Origin: Hyphomicrobium zavarzinii ATCC 27496
GTDB taxonomy: Bacteria; Pseudomonadota; Alphaproteobacteria; Rhizobiales; Hyphomicrobiaceae
NCBI RefSeq assembly: GCF_000383415.1
Contig: NZ_KB911263.1
Coordinates: 1-64,000 of the forward strand
DNA: 64,000 bases
Reading direction: 5' to 3'
The notes beneath the pieces were generated by a model. It did no database searches. It saw nothing but the letters and a program-made list of their open reading frames with translations, and was not told the DNA's origin. The position numbers and the translations under genes were made by a program. Every line of letters begins with the position of its first letter. Position 1 is the first letter of the stretch. Below are positions 19,892-28,856 of the stretch, piece by piece.

Positions 19892-20647
19892 TCACGGCAG
19901 CCGTTCCTCGGCTGCCCGCACGCACGCTGCGATCACCGCCGCATAAACGGCGGCGACGAAACCGGTCAGCACGTTCACGCTGACCACGATGCCGACCACC
20001 CGCGCCCACTCCTCGCTCATCACCGCCCGCAAGAGCGTGACGATGAAATCGTCGAACGCCTGCTTGAGCTGGAAGAAGAGCTCGCTCACCTGGCTGACAG
20101 ACGGCTTCTGTGGAAGCTCCCAGACGAGCTTCCACCCGATCTCACCTACGCTGGTCGCGTGCAGCACACCGACCGCCGCCAGCATCGCGAGGCCAGCGGA
20201 GAATGCGAGCCCCAGCGGCGGCGCCAGCCTGAAGTAGCCCCAGCGCCAGGGCTGAGCCCTGAGCGACACCGAGAGCGCCCTGAGCGCTGCCGACCCCGCA
20301 TAGGTCGTAACGCCGAAGACGACGGCCACCCAGAACAGCCGTGTGCTGTCGGTGCCTGCGAAGGTGAACAGCGCGGCGAGCCCGGCCAGCACCCCCTTCA
20401 TCAGCGCTTCCACAAAGCCGACCAGCCCGACGAGGAGGATACGCGGAGACCGCGCGCCCTCGAAATAGAACGGCAGCTCGAACGAAAGACGCTTGATCTC
20501 GAGCCGGAGGCCCAGGGCGAAGCTCAGCGCCGCGGTGAGCGCCGCAAACAGGAACGGGTGTACGTAGCCAAGCCAAGCGACGGCCGCGACCGCACCGATC
20601 TCGGCCGCCATGATCAGTCCGTTGAGGAGGATGCGAATGACGATCAT
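19892..20647 (-). CDS. Uncharacterised multipass membrane protein
   Basis: The 251-residue protein starts MIVIRILLNGLIMAAEIGAV and has about six hydrophobic segments, with a soluble loop near residues 185-215 (SEIGWKL-like VGEIGWKLVWELPQ and SQVSELFFQLKQAFDDF). I do not recognise the family. The frame is open upstream to 20728, but ATG 20647 directly precedes the first membrane segment. It ends with the terminator at 19655-19694 and appears monocistronic. Function unknown. Confidence 0.65.
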   Translation of the reverse strand: MIVIRILLNGLIMAAEIGAVAAVAWLGYVHPFLFAALTAALSFALGLRLEIKRLSFELPFYFEGARSPRILLVGLVGFVEALMKGVLAGLAALFTFAGTDSTRLFWVAVVFGVTTYAGSAALRALSVSLRAQPWRWGYFRLAPPLGLAFSAGLAMLAAVGVLHATSVGEIGWKLVWELPQKPSVSQVSELFFQLKQAFDDFIVTLLRAVMSEEWARVVGIVVSVNVLTGFVAAVYAAVIAACVRAAEERLP

Positions 20648-20777
20648 GAGAGGCAGGCGGCGCTCCGAAACACGCCTCCGGAAGGACAGGCGGCCAAAAC
20701 CGCTCGTACAGGCTCGGAAGCACCGCAAGATGTAACGCGAAGCTGCGCGTCAAGACAACGGAACGAGCGCCGTGCCC

Positions 20778-21350
20778 TCAATCGAGAAGCGAGACTGTGC
20801 TCTCCGGGCGGCAGTGCGCATCGCCCGAGCGCGCGAGCGTGGCGTTGAACGGGAAGGTGCGGCGGAACATGCGGAACTCCCCGCCCGTATCGCCAGTAAT
20901 GTGAAGCTGCGTCTTGGGCTCGTCACCGGACCAGTTGATCAGGCTCACCTCCACGACATAGGGCTCCGTGCCTTGAGCCAGCTCGAGCTTGCCCTTGAAA
21001 AGCGTGTTGCCGCTGATGGCGCTCCGCTCGCCCGCGTCGAGTTTGAGCGCTGTGCTGCCGCACTTTCTACCGGCGTCCAGCACCTCCACCCCGCACCAGC
21101 CGGCGGCGCATCGCGCCACATCGAGGGTAAGCGTGCATGGCTTCTCCGCGCAGTCCTTCGTCCGCGCAAGCTCGTAGCTTCGTCCTTCCCAGCGTCCCGA
21201 GATATCGATCACAGCGTCGCCGCCGGATGGAGGGCTTGCGGCGTCTCCGGCGAGCGCCGCGCCCGCCGCAGCCAGAACACAAAGTACGGCAAAGCTTGAA
21301 GCAGTCCCACGCGACACGATACGACCGGCCCGGGTTTTCAAACTCACCAT
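20778..21350 (-). CDS. Secreted protein of unknown function, DUF2147-like size
   Basis: The 190-residue protein has a basic N-terminus, a hydrophobic core SSFAVLCVLAAAGAALA and a cleavage site near residue 34, so it is exported. The mature part begins DISGRWEGRSYELAR and has four cysteines placed as DCAEKPC and RCAAGWC, probably two disulfides. It then has beta-rich sequence through GEFRMFRRTFPF. The layout (GRW opening, Cys pairs, small beta domain) recalls small periplasmic DUF2147-like proteins, but I do not recognise it firmly. Its ATG overlaps the ATG of the divergent gene on the other strand. Confidence 0.65.
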   Translation of the reverse strand: MVSLKTRAGRIVSRGTASSFAVLCVLAAAGAALAGDAASPPSGGDAVIDISGRWEGRSYELARTKDCAEKPCTLTLDVARCAAGWCGVEVLDAGRKCGSTALKLDAGERSAISGNTLFKGKLELAQGTEPYVVEVSLINWSGDEPKTQLHITGDTGGEFRMFRRTFPFNATLARSGDAHCRPESTVSLLD

Positions 21351-22041
21351 GACGCGCCTTGCAGCCTCCGAAAAATTGATCACGGTTCCGATCAAATCAG
21401 CCCGCCCGGGCAAATTTGTGTCGCGGCTCGCCGTGTTCCTGGCTGCCGCCGTTCTGGTCGCTCTCGCCGTGCCAACCGGCGTCGTAGCCGTGATCGAAGG
21501 CGTGGGTGCCCTGCCGCTTCCTTTCAACCTGCATCTGGTGAACGAAAAGCTACCGGGCATCTTCCAGATCCACATGCTCGCCTCCGGCGCGGCGCTGGTG
21601 CTGATGCCGGCCGTGATCGCGTTGCGCCGCTACCGTTCCTGGCATCGCCCGCTGGGACGCCTCACGGCCATGCTCGTGATCGCGGGCGCGCTCACCTCCT
21701 TTCCGGTCGCTTACGAAAGCACCTCCGTCCTCCCGGCCCGCATCGGTTTTGCCGCACAAGGGCTCGTCTGGCTCGCACTCATTGCCGAAGGTGTCCGCGC
21801 CATCCGCGCCAAGGACTATGCCCGCCACGCCACGCTGATGCTGGCCATGGCCGCGGTCGCCTCCGGCGCCATCTGGGTGCGCCTCACGACGGCGGCCGTC
21901 ACTTCCTGGGACCTGCCGTTCGATCCCGTGTACGCGTGCGCCACGTGGCTTGGATGGCTGATCCCCCTGGCGCTCGTTCTTGCGTTGGCCCCTGCCCCGC
22001 TTCTTCCGCGCAAAATGCGCCAGCCGGCACTCGCCACATAG
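21349..22041 (+). CDS. DUF2306-type multipass membrane protein
   Basis: The ~230-residue protein has about seven hydrophobic segments. IHMLASGAALVLMPAVIALR is followed by WHRPLGRL, and later YARHATLMLAMAAVASGAIW. These paired His/Arg motifs at helix ends are characteristic of DUF2306 membrane proteins, whose function is unknown. ATG 21349 overlaps the divergent start at 21350. A later start such as GTG near 21418 would still include all membrane segments, so the exact start is uncertain. Confidence 0.7.
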   Translation: MTRLAASEKLITVPIKSARPGKFVSRLAVFLAAAVLVALAVPTGVVAVIEGVGALPLPFNLHLVNEKLPGIFQIHMLASGAALVLMPAVIALRRYRSWHRPLGRLTAMLVIAGALTSFPVAYESTSVLPARIGFAAQGLVWLALIAEGVRAIRAKDYARHATLMLAMAAVASGAIWVRLTTAAVTSWDLPFDPVYACATWLGWLIPLALVLALAPAPLLPRKMRQPALAT

Positions 22042-22093
22042 CACCCGCTCCGTTAGGGTCGGCCCGAGTTCAGAGGCTGACAAGAACGTTCCA

Positions 22094-23002
22094 ATGACAC
22101 CTTCGAAAGACATCGCGCGCCTCCTCGAGATCATGGCCGCGCTCCGTACGCCCGTGACGGGATGCCCGTGGGATCTCGAGCAGACGTTCGAAACCATCGC
22201 GCCTTACACCATTGAGGAGGCTTACGAGGTCGCGGACGCCATCGCGCGCCGCGACCTGCCGGACCTCAAGGACGAGCTGGGCGATCTTCTGCTGCAGGTC
22301 GCCTATCACGCACGCATGGCCGAGGAGCAGAGCGCGTTCGCATTCGGCGACGTCGTCGAGGCCATCACCGCGAAGATGATCCGCCGCCATCCGCACGTAT
22401 TCGGCACCGAGGAGGAGCGCGCTGCCGGTGCCGCGCCCGGCTTCTGGACCAGGATCAAGGCCGAGGAGCGCGACGCGAAAGCGAAAGAGCGTGCTGCCTT
22501 GCCGGCTTCGCGCGAGCCGCGCTCTGCGGAGGCCCTCCCAACCGGCCGGCGTGGAGAGGGCCAGCTTGCCGATGTCTCGCTCGGTCTTCCGGCCCTGATG
22601 CGCGCCGTCAAGTTGCAGGACAAAGCAGCTAAGGTCGGATTCGACTGGCCGTCTCTGGCCCCCGTCTTCGACAAGATGCACGAGGAAATGGCGGAGCTGG
22701 AGGAGGTGGCCGGGCCCGCCGATCCGCGCGCGTCTGCACCCGATCGCAGCCCGGCGCTGACGGCGAAGATCGAGGAGGAGTTGGGCGATCTCCTCTTCGT
22801 GATGGCGAACGTGGCGCGTCACCTCAAGATCGATCCCGAGGCCGCCCTCCGCGCGGCAAACGACAAATTCACCCGCCGCTTCCGCCACATCGAGCAACGC
22901 CTGGCCGAGCAGAGCCGTACGCCGGAAAGCTCGACGCTCGCCGAGATGGATGCCCTCTGGGACGAAGCCAAGGCGCTGGAGCGCACGCCGGACCCATCCT
23001 GA
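22094..23002 (+). CDS. mazG: Nucleoside triphosphate pyrophosphohydrolase MazG
   Basis: MazG hydrolyses (d)NTPs to NMP and pyrophosphate. The 302-residue protein has two MazG domains. The first starts LLEIMAALRTPVTGCPWDLE with metal-binding EEAYEVADAI and ELGDLLLQVAYHARMAEE. The second has KVGFDWPSL and EEELGDLLFVMANVARHL. It is longer than the E. coli protein because of a ~35-residue insertion between the domains (around residues 130-170). The frame is open upstream, but ATG 22094 gives MTPSKDIARLLE. It ends convergent with the FAD monooxygenase. Confidence 0.93.
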   Translation: MTPSKDIARLLEIMAALRTPVTGCPWDLEQTFETIAPYTIEEAYEVADAIARRDLPDLKDELGDLLLQVAYHARMAEEQSAFAFGDVVEAITAKMIRRHPHVFGTEEERAAGAAPGFWTRIKAEERDAKAKERAALPASREPRSAEALPTGRRGEGQLADVSLGLPALMRAVKLQDKAAKVGFDWPSLAPVFDKMHEEMAELEEVAGPADPRASAPDRSPALTAKIEEELGDLLFVMANVARHLKIDPEAALRAANDKFTRRFRHIEQRLAEQSRTPESSTLAEMDALWDEAKALERTPDPS

Positions 23003-23018
23003 TCGGAAGAAGCCCGCT

Positions 23019-24248
23019 CTATCCCTTTGCGTGGCGGATGAATTCGGCGACGTGCTCGCGGCGCACGCCGAGACCGAGCACGCGCGCCGGAATGCGACGT
23101 AGAACCGGAAAACGCTGCATCAGGCGCAGCGCGAACGGCGGCGTTGGCTTCTCCTTCAACCGCAGCGTCGGCCCTATGATGTTGTTCTGCGCGGCAACCT
23201 GGATCGCCTGGATGACACGCGTCGGAAACATCCGGCGCGTCTGTACAGCTTCGAGATCGGACACGCTCACCGTTCCCTCCCGCAGCGGACGCGCGAGCTG
23301 GTTGGCCGCCGCCACCGCGTCCTGCACCGCGAGGTTCACGCCCACGCCGCCGATCGGACTCATGGCGTGGGCCGCGTCCCCTATGGCGAGAAAGCCGGGC
23401 CGGTACCAGGTCTTGAGCCGGTCCACCCGCACCGTCAGCAGCTTCACGTCGTCCCACGAGCGGATCGCCTTCAGGCGTTCCCGGTCGAAGGGACCGGCTT
23501 CGAAAATCAAGTCGCGGAAGGCTTCGATGCCCTTGGCTTGGATGTTGCCGAGCGCGCCTTTGGGAATGACGTAGGCGCACTGCCAATAGTCGCCGCGAAA
23601 GAGCTGCACGAGAATGTAACCGGCCCCGAACCGCCCCATGGTCTGATCGGAATCGTCCGGATGGGCCGGAACCTTGAACCAGAGCGCATCCATTGGCGCG
23701 CCGAGATCCTCGACGGTGAGCCCCGCCCTGTCACGGAGCACCGAGCCGCGCCCGTCCGCTGCGATCACGACATCGGCGAGAATGTCCCGAGAGGTGCCGT
23801 CGTCTCCCCTCGCCCGCACGCCGACGACGGTTCCGTCGGCCTCGATGACATCGGTGGCCTCGGTTTTCATCAGAACGTCGAAGCCCGGATAGCGCTTCCC
23901 CTCCTCCGCCAGGAAGTTGAGAAAATCCCATTGCGGCATGAGCGCGATGTACTTCGCCCGCACCGGCAAATGGGTGAAATCCGCGATCGCGACGGGCGTA
24001 TCGCCGACGAGCCCGGTAAGCTTCTCCACCTTCTGGTGCGGAAGTTTCAGAAACCGGTCGAGCAACCCCAGCTCGTCCATGATGTCGAGCGTCGAGGGAT
24101 GCACGGTATCGCCGCGAAAATCGCGCAGGAAATCCCCGTGCTTCTCGAGCACGATCACCTGCACGCCGGCACGCGCGAGAAGATAGCCCGCCATCAGACC
24201 CGCCGGCCCTCCGCCAGCAATGCAGCACTCGGTCTTGAAGGTCGTCAT
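23019..24248 (-). CDS. FAD-dependent aromatic-ring-type monooxygenase
   Basis: The 409-residue flavoprotein has the N-terminal FAD motif CCIAGGGPAGLMAGYLLARA, the NADPH-interacting VVIAADGRGSVLRDRAGL near residue 165 and the C-terminal GFLAIGDAAHAMSPIGGVGV. This is the PHBH/UbiH class of single-component hydroxylases. The segment FRGDTVHPSTLDIMDELGLL is typical of FAD-oxidoreductases close to PobA and polyketide hydroxylases. The substrate cannot be read from the sequence. It is the downstream neighbour of hflX on the same strand, 91 bases away, and may have its own promoter. Confidence 0.82.
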   Translation of the reverse strand: MTTFKTECCIAGGGPAGLMAGYLLARAGVQVIVLEKHGDFLRDFRGDTVHPSTLDIMDELGLLDRFLKLPHQKVEKLTGLVGDTPVAIADFTHLPVRAKYIALMPQWDFLNFLAEEGKRYPGFDVLMKTEATDVIEADGTVVGVRARGDDGTSRDILADVVIAADGRGSVLRDRAGLTVEDLGAPMDALWFKVPAHPDDSDQTMGRFGAGYILVQLFRGDYWQCAYVIPKGALGNIQAKGIEAFRDLIFEAGPFDRERLKAIRSWDDVKLLTVRVDRLKTWYRPGFLAIGDAAHAMSPIGGVGVNLAVQDAVAAANQLARPLREGTVSVSDLEAVQTRRMFPTRVIQAIQVAAQNNIIGPTLRLKEKPTPPFALRLMQRFPVLRRIPARVLGLGVRREHVAEFIRHAKG

Positions 24249-24339
24249 GGACGCGCGCCTCCGGTCCGCCTCCGGGATTGCGCAGTGTACTCCCTTTCAA
24301 CGTGGACGGGGAGTGGCGGGCCCTACGCGCGAGACGGTC

Positions 24340-25755
24340 TCACGGCAGCGGGAGCCCGGCGCGCTTCAACTCGTGCATCAGCCTGAGCTTCTTCTCGGAC
24401 GCGATCCGCACGCGCGCGGTCACGGTTCCTTCCTCGTCGCTCGCCTGTTCGAGCACGTCCCCATGCTCGTGCAGCCAGGCGATCAGACGGCCTTCTTTGG
24501 CGGGAACGGTCACGGTCATGATCTCGTCGCCCTGCCCAAGACGTGAGTCGATCCGGTCGAGCAGCTGGTCGAGGCCTTGTCCGGTCACCGCCGAGATCAT
24601 GACCGGCTGCGGCGTGCGGAAGCGGGCTGCGGCCATCGCTTCGTCGCGGGCGTCGGGAGACAGGAGATCGATCTTGTTCCAAACCTCCAGGATAGATCCG
24701 TCGGCAGCGACGGTGTCGACGCCGAGATCCTTGAGCACCTGCTCGACGTCCTGCGCTTGAGCTTCCGTTTCCGCATGCGCGATGTCGCGCACGTGCAGGA
24801 TGAGATCAGCCTCGATCACCTCTTCGAGCGTAGCGCGGAACGCGGCCACGAGTTGTGTCGGCAGGTCGGAAATGAAGCCGACCGTATCCGACAGAATGAT
24901 CCGGCGGCCGGAGCGCAGCCGCACCTCACGCATGGTGGGATCGAGCGTTGCGAACACCTGGTCCATCGCCAGCACACCCGCGCCGGCCACGCGGTTGAAC
25001 AGCGTCGACTTGCCGGCGTTCGTGTAGCCCACGATGGCAACGATCGGATACGGCACCTTCCGCCGTCCCTTGCGATGCAATTCGCGCGTGCGCACCACGC
25101 CTTCGAGCTCACGGCGGATCGCGATGATCCGCTCGTCGAGCATACGGCGGTCGAGCTCGATCTGCGCTTCGCCGGGGCCGCCGAGAAAGCCGCGCCCGCC
25201 GCGCTGGCGCTCGAGATGGGTCCAGGCACGGACGAGACGGCCCTTCTGATAGGTGAGATGCGCCAGCTCCACCTGCAGGCGGCCTTCCCGCGTCCGCGCG
25301 CGCCGGCCGAAGATTTCGAGAATGAGTCCCGTGCGATCCAGCACCTTCGCATTCCAGGCGCGTTCGAGATTGCGCTGCTGCACCGGGCTGATGGCGTGAT
25401 CGACGATCACGAGCCCAACGGCCTTCTCGGCCACGAGCTCTTTGATCTCTTCCACCTTGCCCGATCCGAACAGCGTCCCCGGCTTCGGCTCCGCGATGGT
25501 GACGAGCCTGGCGTCGATCACATCGAGATCGATCGCCTCGGCAAGCCCCTTGGCTTCGGCGAGACGGTCCTCGGGCGAATGAAGCGAAGGCGCACGCTCG
25601 GCCCTGGAGCCGCCTCCCTCGAACGAGGCCGTGCGCAAACGCGCGAGCACAGGAACGAGCACCAGCGTCCGCATTGCGTCCGCCTGTGTCGTAGCCTGAT
25701 CCTTGGAACCCTGCTCTTTAGGGTTATGCGCTGCCGGATTTGATCCCGGCTTCAT
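24340..25755 (-). CDS. hflX: Ribosome-associated GTPase HflX
   Basis: HflX binds 50S subunits and rescues or splits stalled ribosomes under stress. The 471-residue protein has the HflX N-terminal domain with FGSGKVEEI and DHAISPVQQRNLE, and a basic coiled linker GRRARTREGRLQVELAHL. Its GTPase domain has P-loop GYTNAGKSTLFN, G3 DTVGFISDLP and G4-like NKID. The first ~45 residues are low-complexity and may reflect a start placed too far upstream. hfq lies 21 bases upstream on the same strand, the conserved hfq-hflX pair. Confidence 0.94.
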   Translation of the reverse strand: MKPGSNPAAHNPKEQGSKDQATTQADAMRTLVLVPVLARLRTASFEGGGSRAERAPSLHSPEDRLAEAKGLAEAIDLDVIDARLVTIAEPKPGTLFGSGKVEEIKELVAEKAVGLVIVDHAISPVQQRNLERAWNAKVLDRTGLILEIFGRRARTREGRLQVELAHLTYQKGRLVRAWTHLERQRGGRGFLGGPGEAQIELDRRMLDERIIAIRRELEGVVRTRELHRKGRRKVPYPIVAIVGYTNAGKSTLFNRVAGAGVLAMDQVFATLDPTMREVRLRSGRRIILSDTVGFISDLPTQLVAAFRATLEEVIEADLILHVRDIAHAETEAQAQDVEQVLKDLGVDTVAADGSILEVWNKIDLLSPDARDEAMAAARFRTPQPVMISAVTGQGLDQLLDRIDSRLGQGDEIMTVTVPAKEGRLIAWLHEHGDVLEQASDEEGTVTARVRIASEKKLRLMHELKRAGLPLP

Positions 25756-25776
25756 CGTGCGGTCGATGGGACGTGC

Positions 25777-26028
25777 TCACCCTTGCTGACCGTCTGTCTC
25801 CGCTTCCATGAGATGGACCGGAGCACCCGGCATGATGGTCGATATCGCATGCTTATAAACGAGCTGCGAGTGACCGTCGCGGCGCAAGAGGACGCAAAAA
25901 TTATCGAACCACGTCACGATGCCCTGTAGCTTGACACCGTTGACGAGAAAAATGGTGAGAGGCGTTTTGCTCTTGCGAACGTGATTGAGAAACGTGTCCT
26001 GAAGGTTCTGAGCGCGATCTGCGGCCAT
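25777..26028 (-). CDS. hfq: RNA chaperone Hfq
   Basis: Hfq forms a hexameric ring that pairs small RNAs with mRNAs. The 83-residue protein has the Sm1 segment [20 protein letters not shown] with [15 protein letters not shown], and the Sm2 motif [12 protein letters not shown], whose YKH contributes to the RNA-binding pore. The short acidic tail is typical of alphaproteobacteria. The frame continues upstream, but ATG 26028 begins [13 protein letters not shown] and has AGAGG nine bases before it. It leads the hfq-hflX operon. Confidence 0.97.
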   Translation of the reverse strand: MAADRAQNLQDTFLNHVRKSKTPLTIFLVNGVKLQGIVTWFDNFCVLLRRDGHSQLVYKHAISTIMPGAPVHLMEAETDGQQG

Positions 26029-26222
26029 AGTTTGTTGCCTCTTCTTTTTTAGCCTCTTCGTGGACTTTGATCTTGGGCGTCGGTTGATAGCTCCGTCGTC
26101 ACCCAACAAGCCATGGGCACGCCGAGCAACTCGTGACTCGGGAGCACCTAACATATCTTGATTGCAGGACAATAAGCGCGAGAACCGGCACGGACAACAC
26201 GTAGAATTGATCTCAGTCGCAC

Positions 26223-27086
26223 TCAGCGGGAAAATTCGACAGCCTGATGAAACTTTGAGCGCAGACGACGTGTCAGATCTCCAGGATAACCGTTGCCAAT
26301 GGACACTCCATTGATCCTCACAACGGGCATTACGGTGCCGGAAGCTGACGTAATGAACGCCTCTCGCGCCGAAATTGCTTCGTCAACGGAGAAGGGGCGC
26401 TCTACGAGCGGGATATTTTCCCGACTGAGGACGTCAAGAAGTGATCTGCGCGTGACGCCGGGCAGGATTGCATTTCCGGTGGGTCTCGTGATGAGCGTGC
26501 CAGCCTTGTCGACGATCCAGGCGTTGCTGGAAGCCCCCTCCGTAATGAAACCGTCGGAATCGACCAGCCACGCTTCCTGAGCGCCATCGGCCGCCGCGGC
26601 TTCCTTGGCGAGCACGGCGGGCAGCAGCATGACCGTCTTGATGTCGCAACGTCCCCAGCGGATGTCCGGCATGGTCTTCACGGCGATGCCGCCTTCCGCC
26701 CGGGCTTCCCGCTTGGTGCCGTCGACGCGGCGAGCGAGGCACACCACCGTCGGGCTCGTCGCGCCAGCCGCCGGAAAAGGAAAATCGCGGGGCGCGGTCC
26801 CGCGCGTCACCTGCAGATAGACGAGGCCCGTCTCCACGCGATTGCGCCGGATGACCTCGCGCAGAATAAGCCCCAGGGCCCGGCGGGACATCGGCAGCGG
26901 AATACGCAGTTCACCGAGCGAGCGCTCGAGGCGGTCCATGTGGCGCGTCTCGTCGACGAGACGTCCGCCGTTCACCTCGCACACCTCGTAGATCGCATCG
27001 GCAAACTGGAAGCCCCGATCCTCCACGTGAACGCCGGCCTCGGCATAGGGAAGATACCGCCCATTGACGTAGACGACGCGCGTCAT
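26223..27086 (-). CDS. dat: D-amino-acid transaminase (class IV PLP aminotransferase)
   Basis: The 287-residue protein is a fold-type IV PLP enzyme. It starts [20 protein letters not shown] and has the PLP lysine in [13 protein letters not shown] and the phosphate-binding [15 protein letters not shown] rather than the RCxxK variants of branched-chain enzymes favours D-alanine transaminase, which makes D-Glu or D-Ala for peptidoglycan. Branched-chain or 4-amino-4-deoxychorismate activity cannot be excluded. Its place between ntrX and hfq is the normal order in Hyphomicrobiales. Confidence 0.87.
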   Translation of the reverse strand: MTRVVYVNGRYLPYAEAGVHVEDRGFQFADAIYEVCEVNGGRLVDETRHMDRLERSLGELRIPLPMSRRALGLILREVIRRNRVETGLVYLQVTRGTAPRDFPFPAAGATSPTVVCLARRVDGTKREARAEGGIAVKTMPDIRWGRCDIKTVMLLPAVLAKEAAAADGAQEAWLVDSDGFITEGASSNAWIVDKAGTLITRPTGNAILPGVTRRSLLDVLSRENIPLVERPFSVDEAISAREAFITSASGTVMPVVRINGVSIGNGYPGDLTRRLRSKFHQAVEFSR

Positions 27087-27139
27087 GCCCTGCCCCTTGA
27101 ATGAGATGTCGAACGCCGCGCTCCCCACTCGCCCGGAAG

Positions 27140-27350
27140 CGATTTGCATTCGCTTCCGACCCCTCCCCGGCGGGGAGAGGCGATAAAATAACGCCGCCTA
27201 TTCACCTCTCCCGAAGGATGCATTCGCATAGCTCTGTCCATGTCTGATGCAGCAGCGTGACCGGATCCCGACCTCCGTCGGGATGACGTTTATAGTGGGT
27301 CGACCGATCGCCGAAATTCGACGTCACACCGGCGAAGGCCGGTGCCCAGA
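27140..27350. repeat. Cluster of dispersed intergenic hairpin repeats
   Basis: The gap between dat and ntrX holds three hairpin units. One is an inverted GGGGAGAGG/CCTCTCCC pair around 27145-27215, flanked by two copies of TGCATTCGC. The second is ATCCCGA/TCGGGAT at 27265-27284. The third is CACCGGC/GCCGGTG at 27327-27344 within GTCACACCGGCGAAGGCCGG. Sequences of this kind are dispersed intergenic repeats in many Proteobacterial genomes. No gene is present. Confidence 0.7.
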
Positions 27351-27426
27351 CACGTCTCAAAGATTACGCCAAGGTATCCCTCTTGAGAAAAATAGATGTG
27401 TAGGCGGGCAAGGCGGAACGCTCGCC

Positions 27427-28824
27427 TCAGCCGATCTTCATCTCGGCGCCGCGCTGATCCGACGAGACTCCGAGCGCGCGCAGCTTGCGATGCAGCGCCG
27501 AGCGCTCCATGCCGACGAACTCTGCCGTGCGCGAGATGTTGCCGCCGAAGCGGTTGATCTGCGCCAGCAGGTATTCACGCTCGAAGATCTCGCGCGCCTC
27601 GCGCAGCGGCAGCGACATCAGATGCTCCGCACCGCCGTTCACCGGCAGCGGCACGTTGGAGCCGATCTCCTCCGGAAGCATGTCCGCCGTGATCACCGCG
27701 CCGGGATCGCCGCCCGCGAGGATCATCAGGCGCTCGATGTTGTTACGAAGCTCGCGCACGTTGCCCGGCCACTCGTGCGCCTGCAGAACAGCGATCGCAT
27801 CCTCGCCGATGCGGCGCGGCGAAAGCCCGGACGCCTGCGAAAGCTGAGTGACGAAATACTGGATGAGGTCGGGAATGTCCTCGCGCCGCTCCGCGAGGCT
27901 CGGCACCCGAAGCGGCACCACGTTGAGGCGATGATAGAGGTCCTCGCGGAAACGGCCCTCACTCATGTCGCGCTCGATGTCGCGGCTGGTCGAGGAGACG
28001 ATGCGGACATCGACCGAGACCTTCTGCGCGCCGCCGATGCGCTGGAATTTCTGCTCGACCAGCACGCGCAGCACCTTGCCCTGCGTCTCGAGCGGCATGT
28101 CCGCCACTTCGTCGATGTAGAGCGTGCCGACATGCGCTTCCTCGAGCGCGCCGACCTTGCGCGGCCCGCCCGAGCGATCCTCGGTGCCGAACAGCTCCTC
28201 CTCCACGCGATCCGGCGCCATCGAGGCCGCATTGAGCACGATGAACGGCCCGTCCGCACGATGCGATTTCTGGTGCAGGAGCCGCGCAGCCAGCTCCTTG
28301 CCGGCGCCCGAGGCGCCACGGATCAGAATGCGGCTGTTGGTCGGTGCAAGACGATCGATCGCGCTCTTGAGCTGGTTGATCGCCGGCGACTTGCCGATCA
28401 TTTCCGCCGAGACCGTCGAGCGCTCCTTGAGCTCGCGCACCTCGCGCTTGAGCTGCGAGGCTTCGAGCGCGCGCAGCGTCACGAGCACGAGGCGGTCCGC
28501 CTTGAACGGCTTCTCGATGTAATCGTAAGCGCCTCGCTTGATCGCCGTGACGGCCGTCTCGACGTTGCCGTGTCCGGAGATGATGACGACCGGCAGGTCC
28601 GGATAGGTGCGCTTGATCACCGACAGCACTTCGAGGCCGTCGAGCCTGCTGCCCTGCAGCCAGATATCGAGAATGACGAGCTGAGGACGGCGCTCCTCGA
28701 TGATGCGCAGCGCCTCGTCGCTGTCACGGGCGAGCCGCGTGCGATGTCCCTCGTCCTCGAGAATGCCCGCGACCAGTTCTCGGATATCCGCCTCGTCATC
28801 GACGATCAGGATGTCTGCAGCCAT
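27427..28824 (-). CDS. ntrX: Nitrogen/redox response regulator NtrX
   Basis: The 465-residue protein has a receiver domain (acidic DD at 9-10, phospho-acceptor Asp53 in LVILDIWLQG, Lys in YIEKPFK), an AAA+ domain (Walker A GASGAGKELAARLL, Walker B GTLYIDEVADM) and a C-terminal Fis-type helix-turn-helix (GGNISRTAEFVGMERSALHR). The GAFTGA loop that contacts sigma-54 is missing; the equivalent stretch reads FGTEDRSGGPRKVGALEE. That is usual for alphaproteobacterial NtrX and points to regulation other than classic sigma-54 activation. ntrY lies immediately upstream. Confidence 0.95.
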   Translation of the reverse strand: MAADILIVDDEADIRELVAGILEDEGHRTRLARDSDEALRIIEERRPQLVILDIWLQGSRLDGLEVLSVIKRTYPDLPVVIISGHGNVETAVTAIKRGAYDYIEKPFKADRLVLVTLRALEASQLKREVRELKERSTVSAEMIGKSPAINQLKSAIDRLAPTNSRILIRGASGAGKELAARLLHQKSHRADGPFIVLNAASMAPDRVEEELFGTEDRSGGPRKVGALEEAHVGTLYIDEVADMPLETQGKVLRVLVEQKFQRIGGAQKVSVDVRIVSSTSRDIERDMSEGRFREDLYHRLNVVPLRVPSLAERREDIPDLIQYFVTQLSQASGLSPRRIGEDAIAVLQAHEWPGNVRELRNNIERLMILAGGDPGAVITADMLPEEIGSNVPLPVNGGAEHLMSLPLREAREIFEREYLLAQINRFGGNISRTAEFVGMERSALHRKLRALGVSSDQRGAEMKIG

Positions 28825-28856
28825 CTCTCAACTCCTCAAAGCAATCTTTGTTCGCG

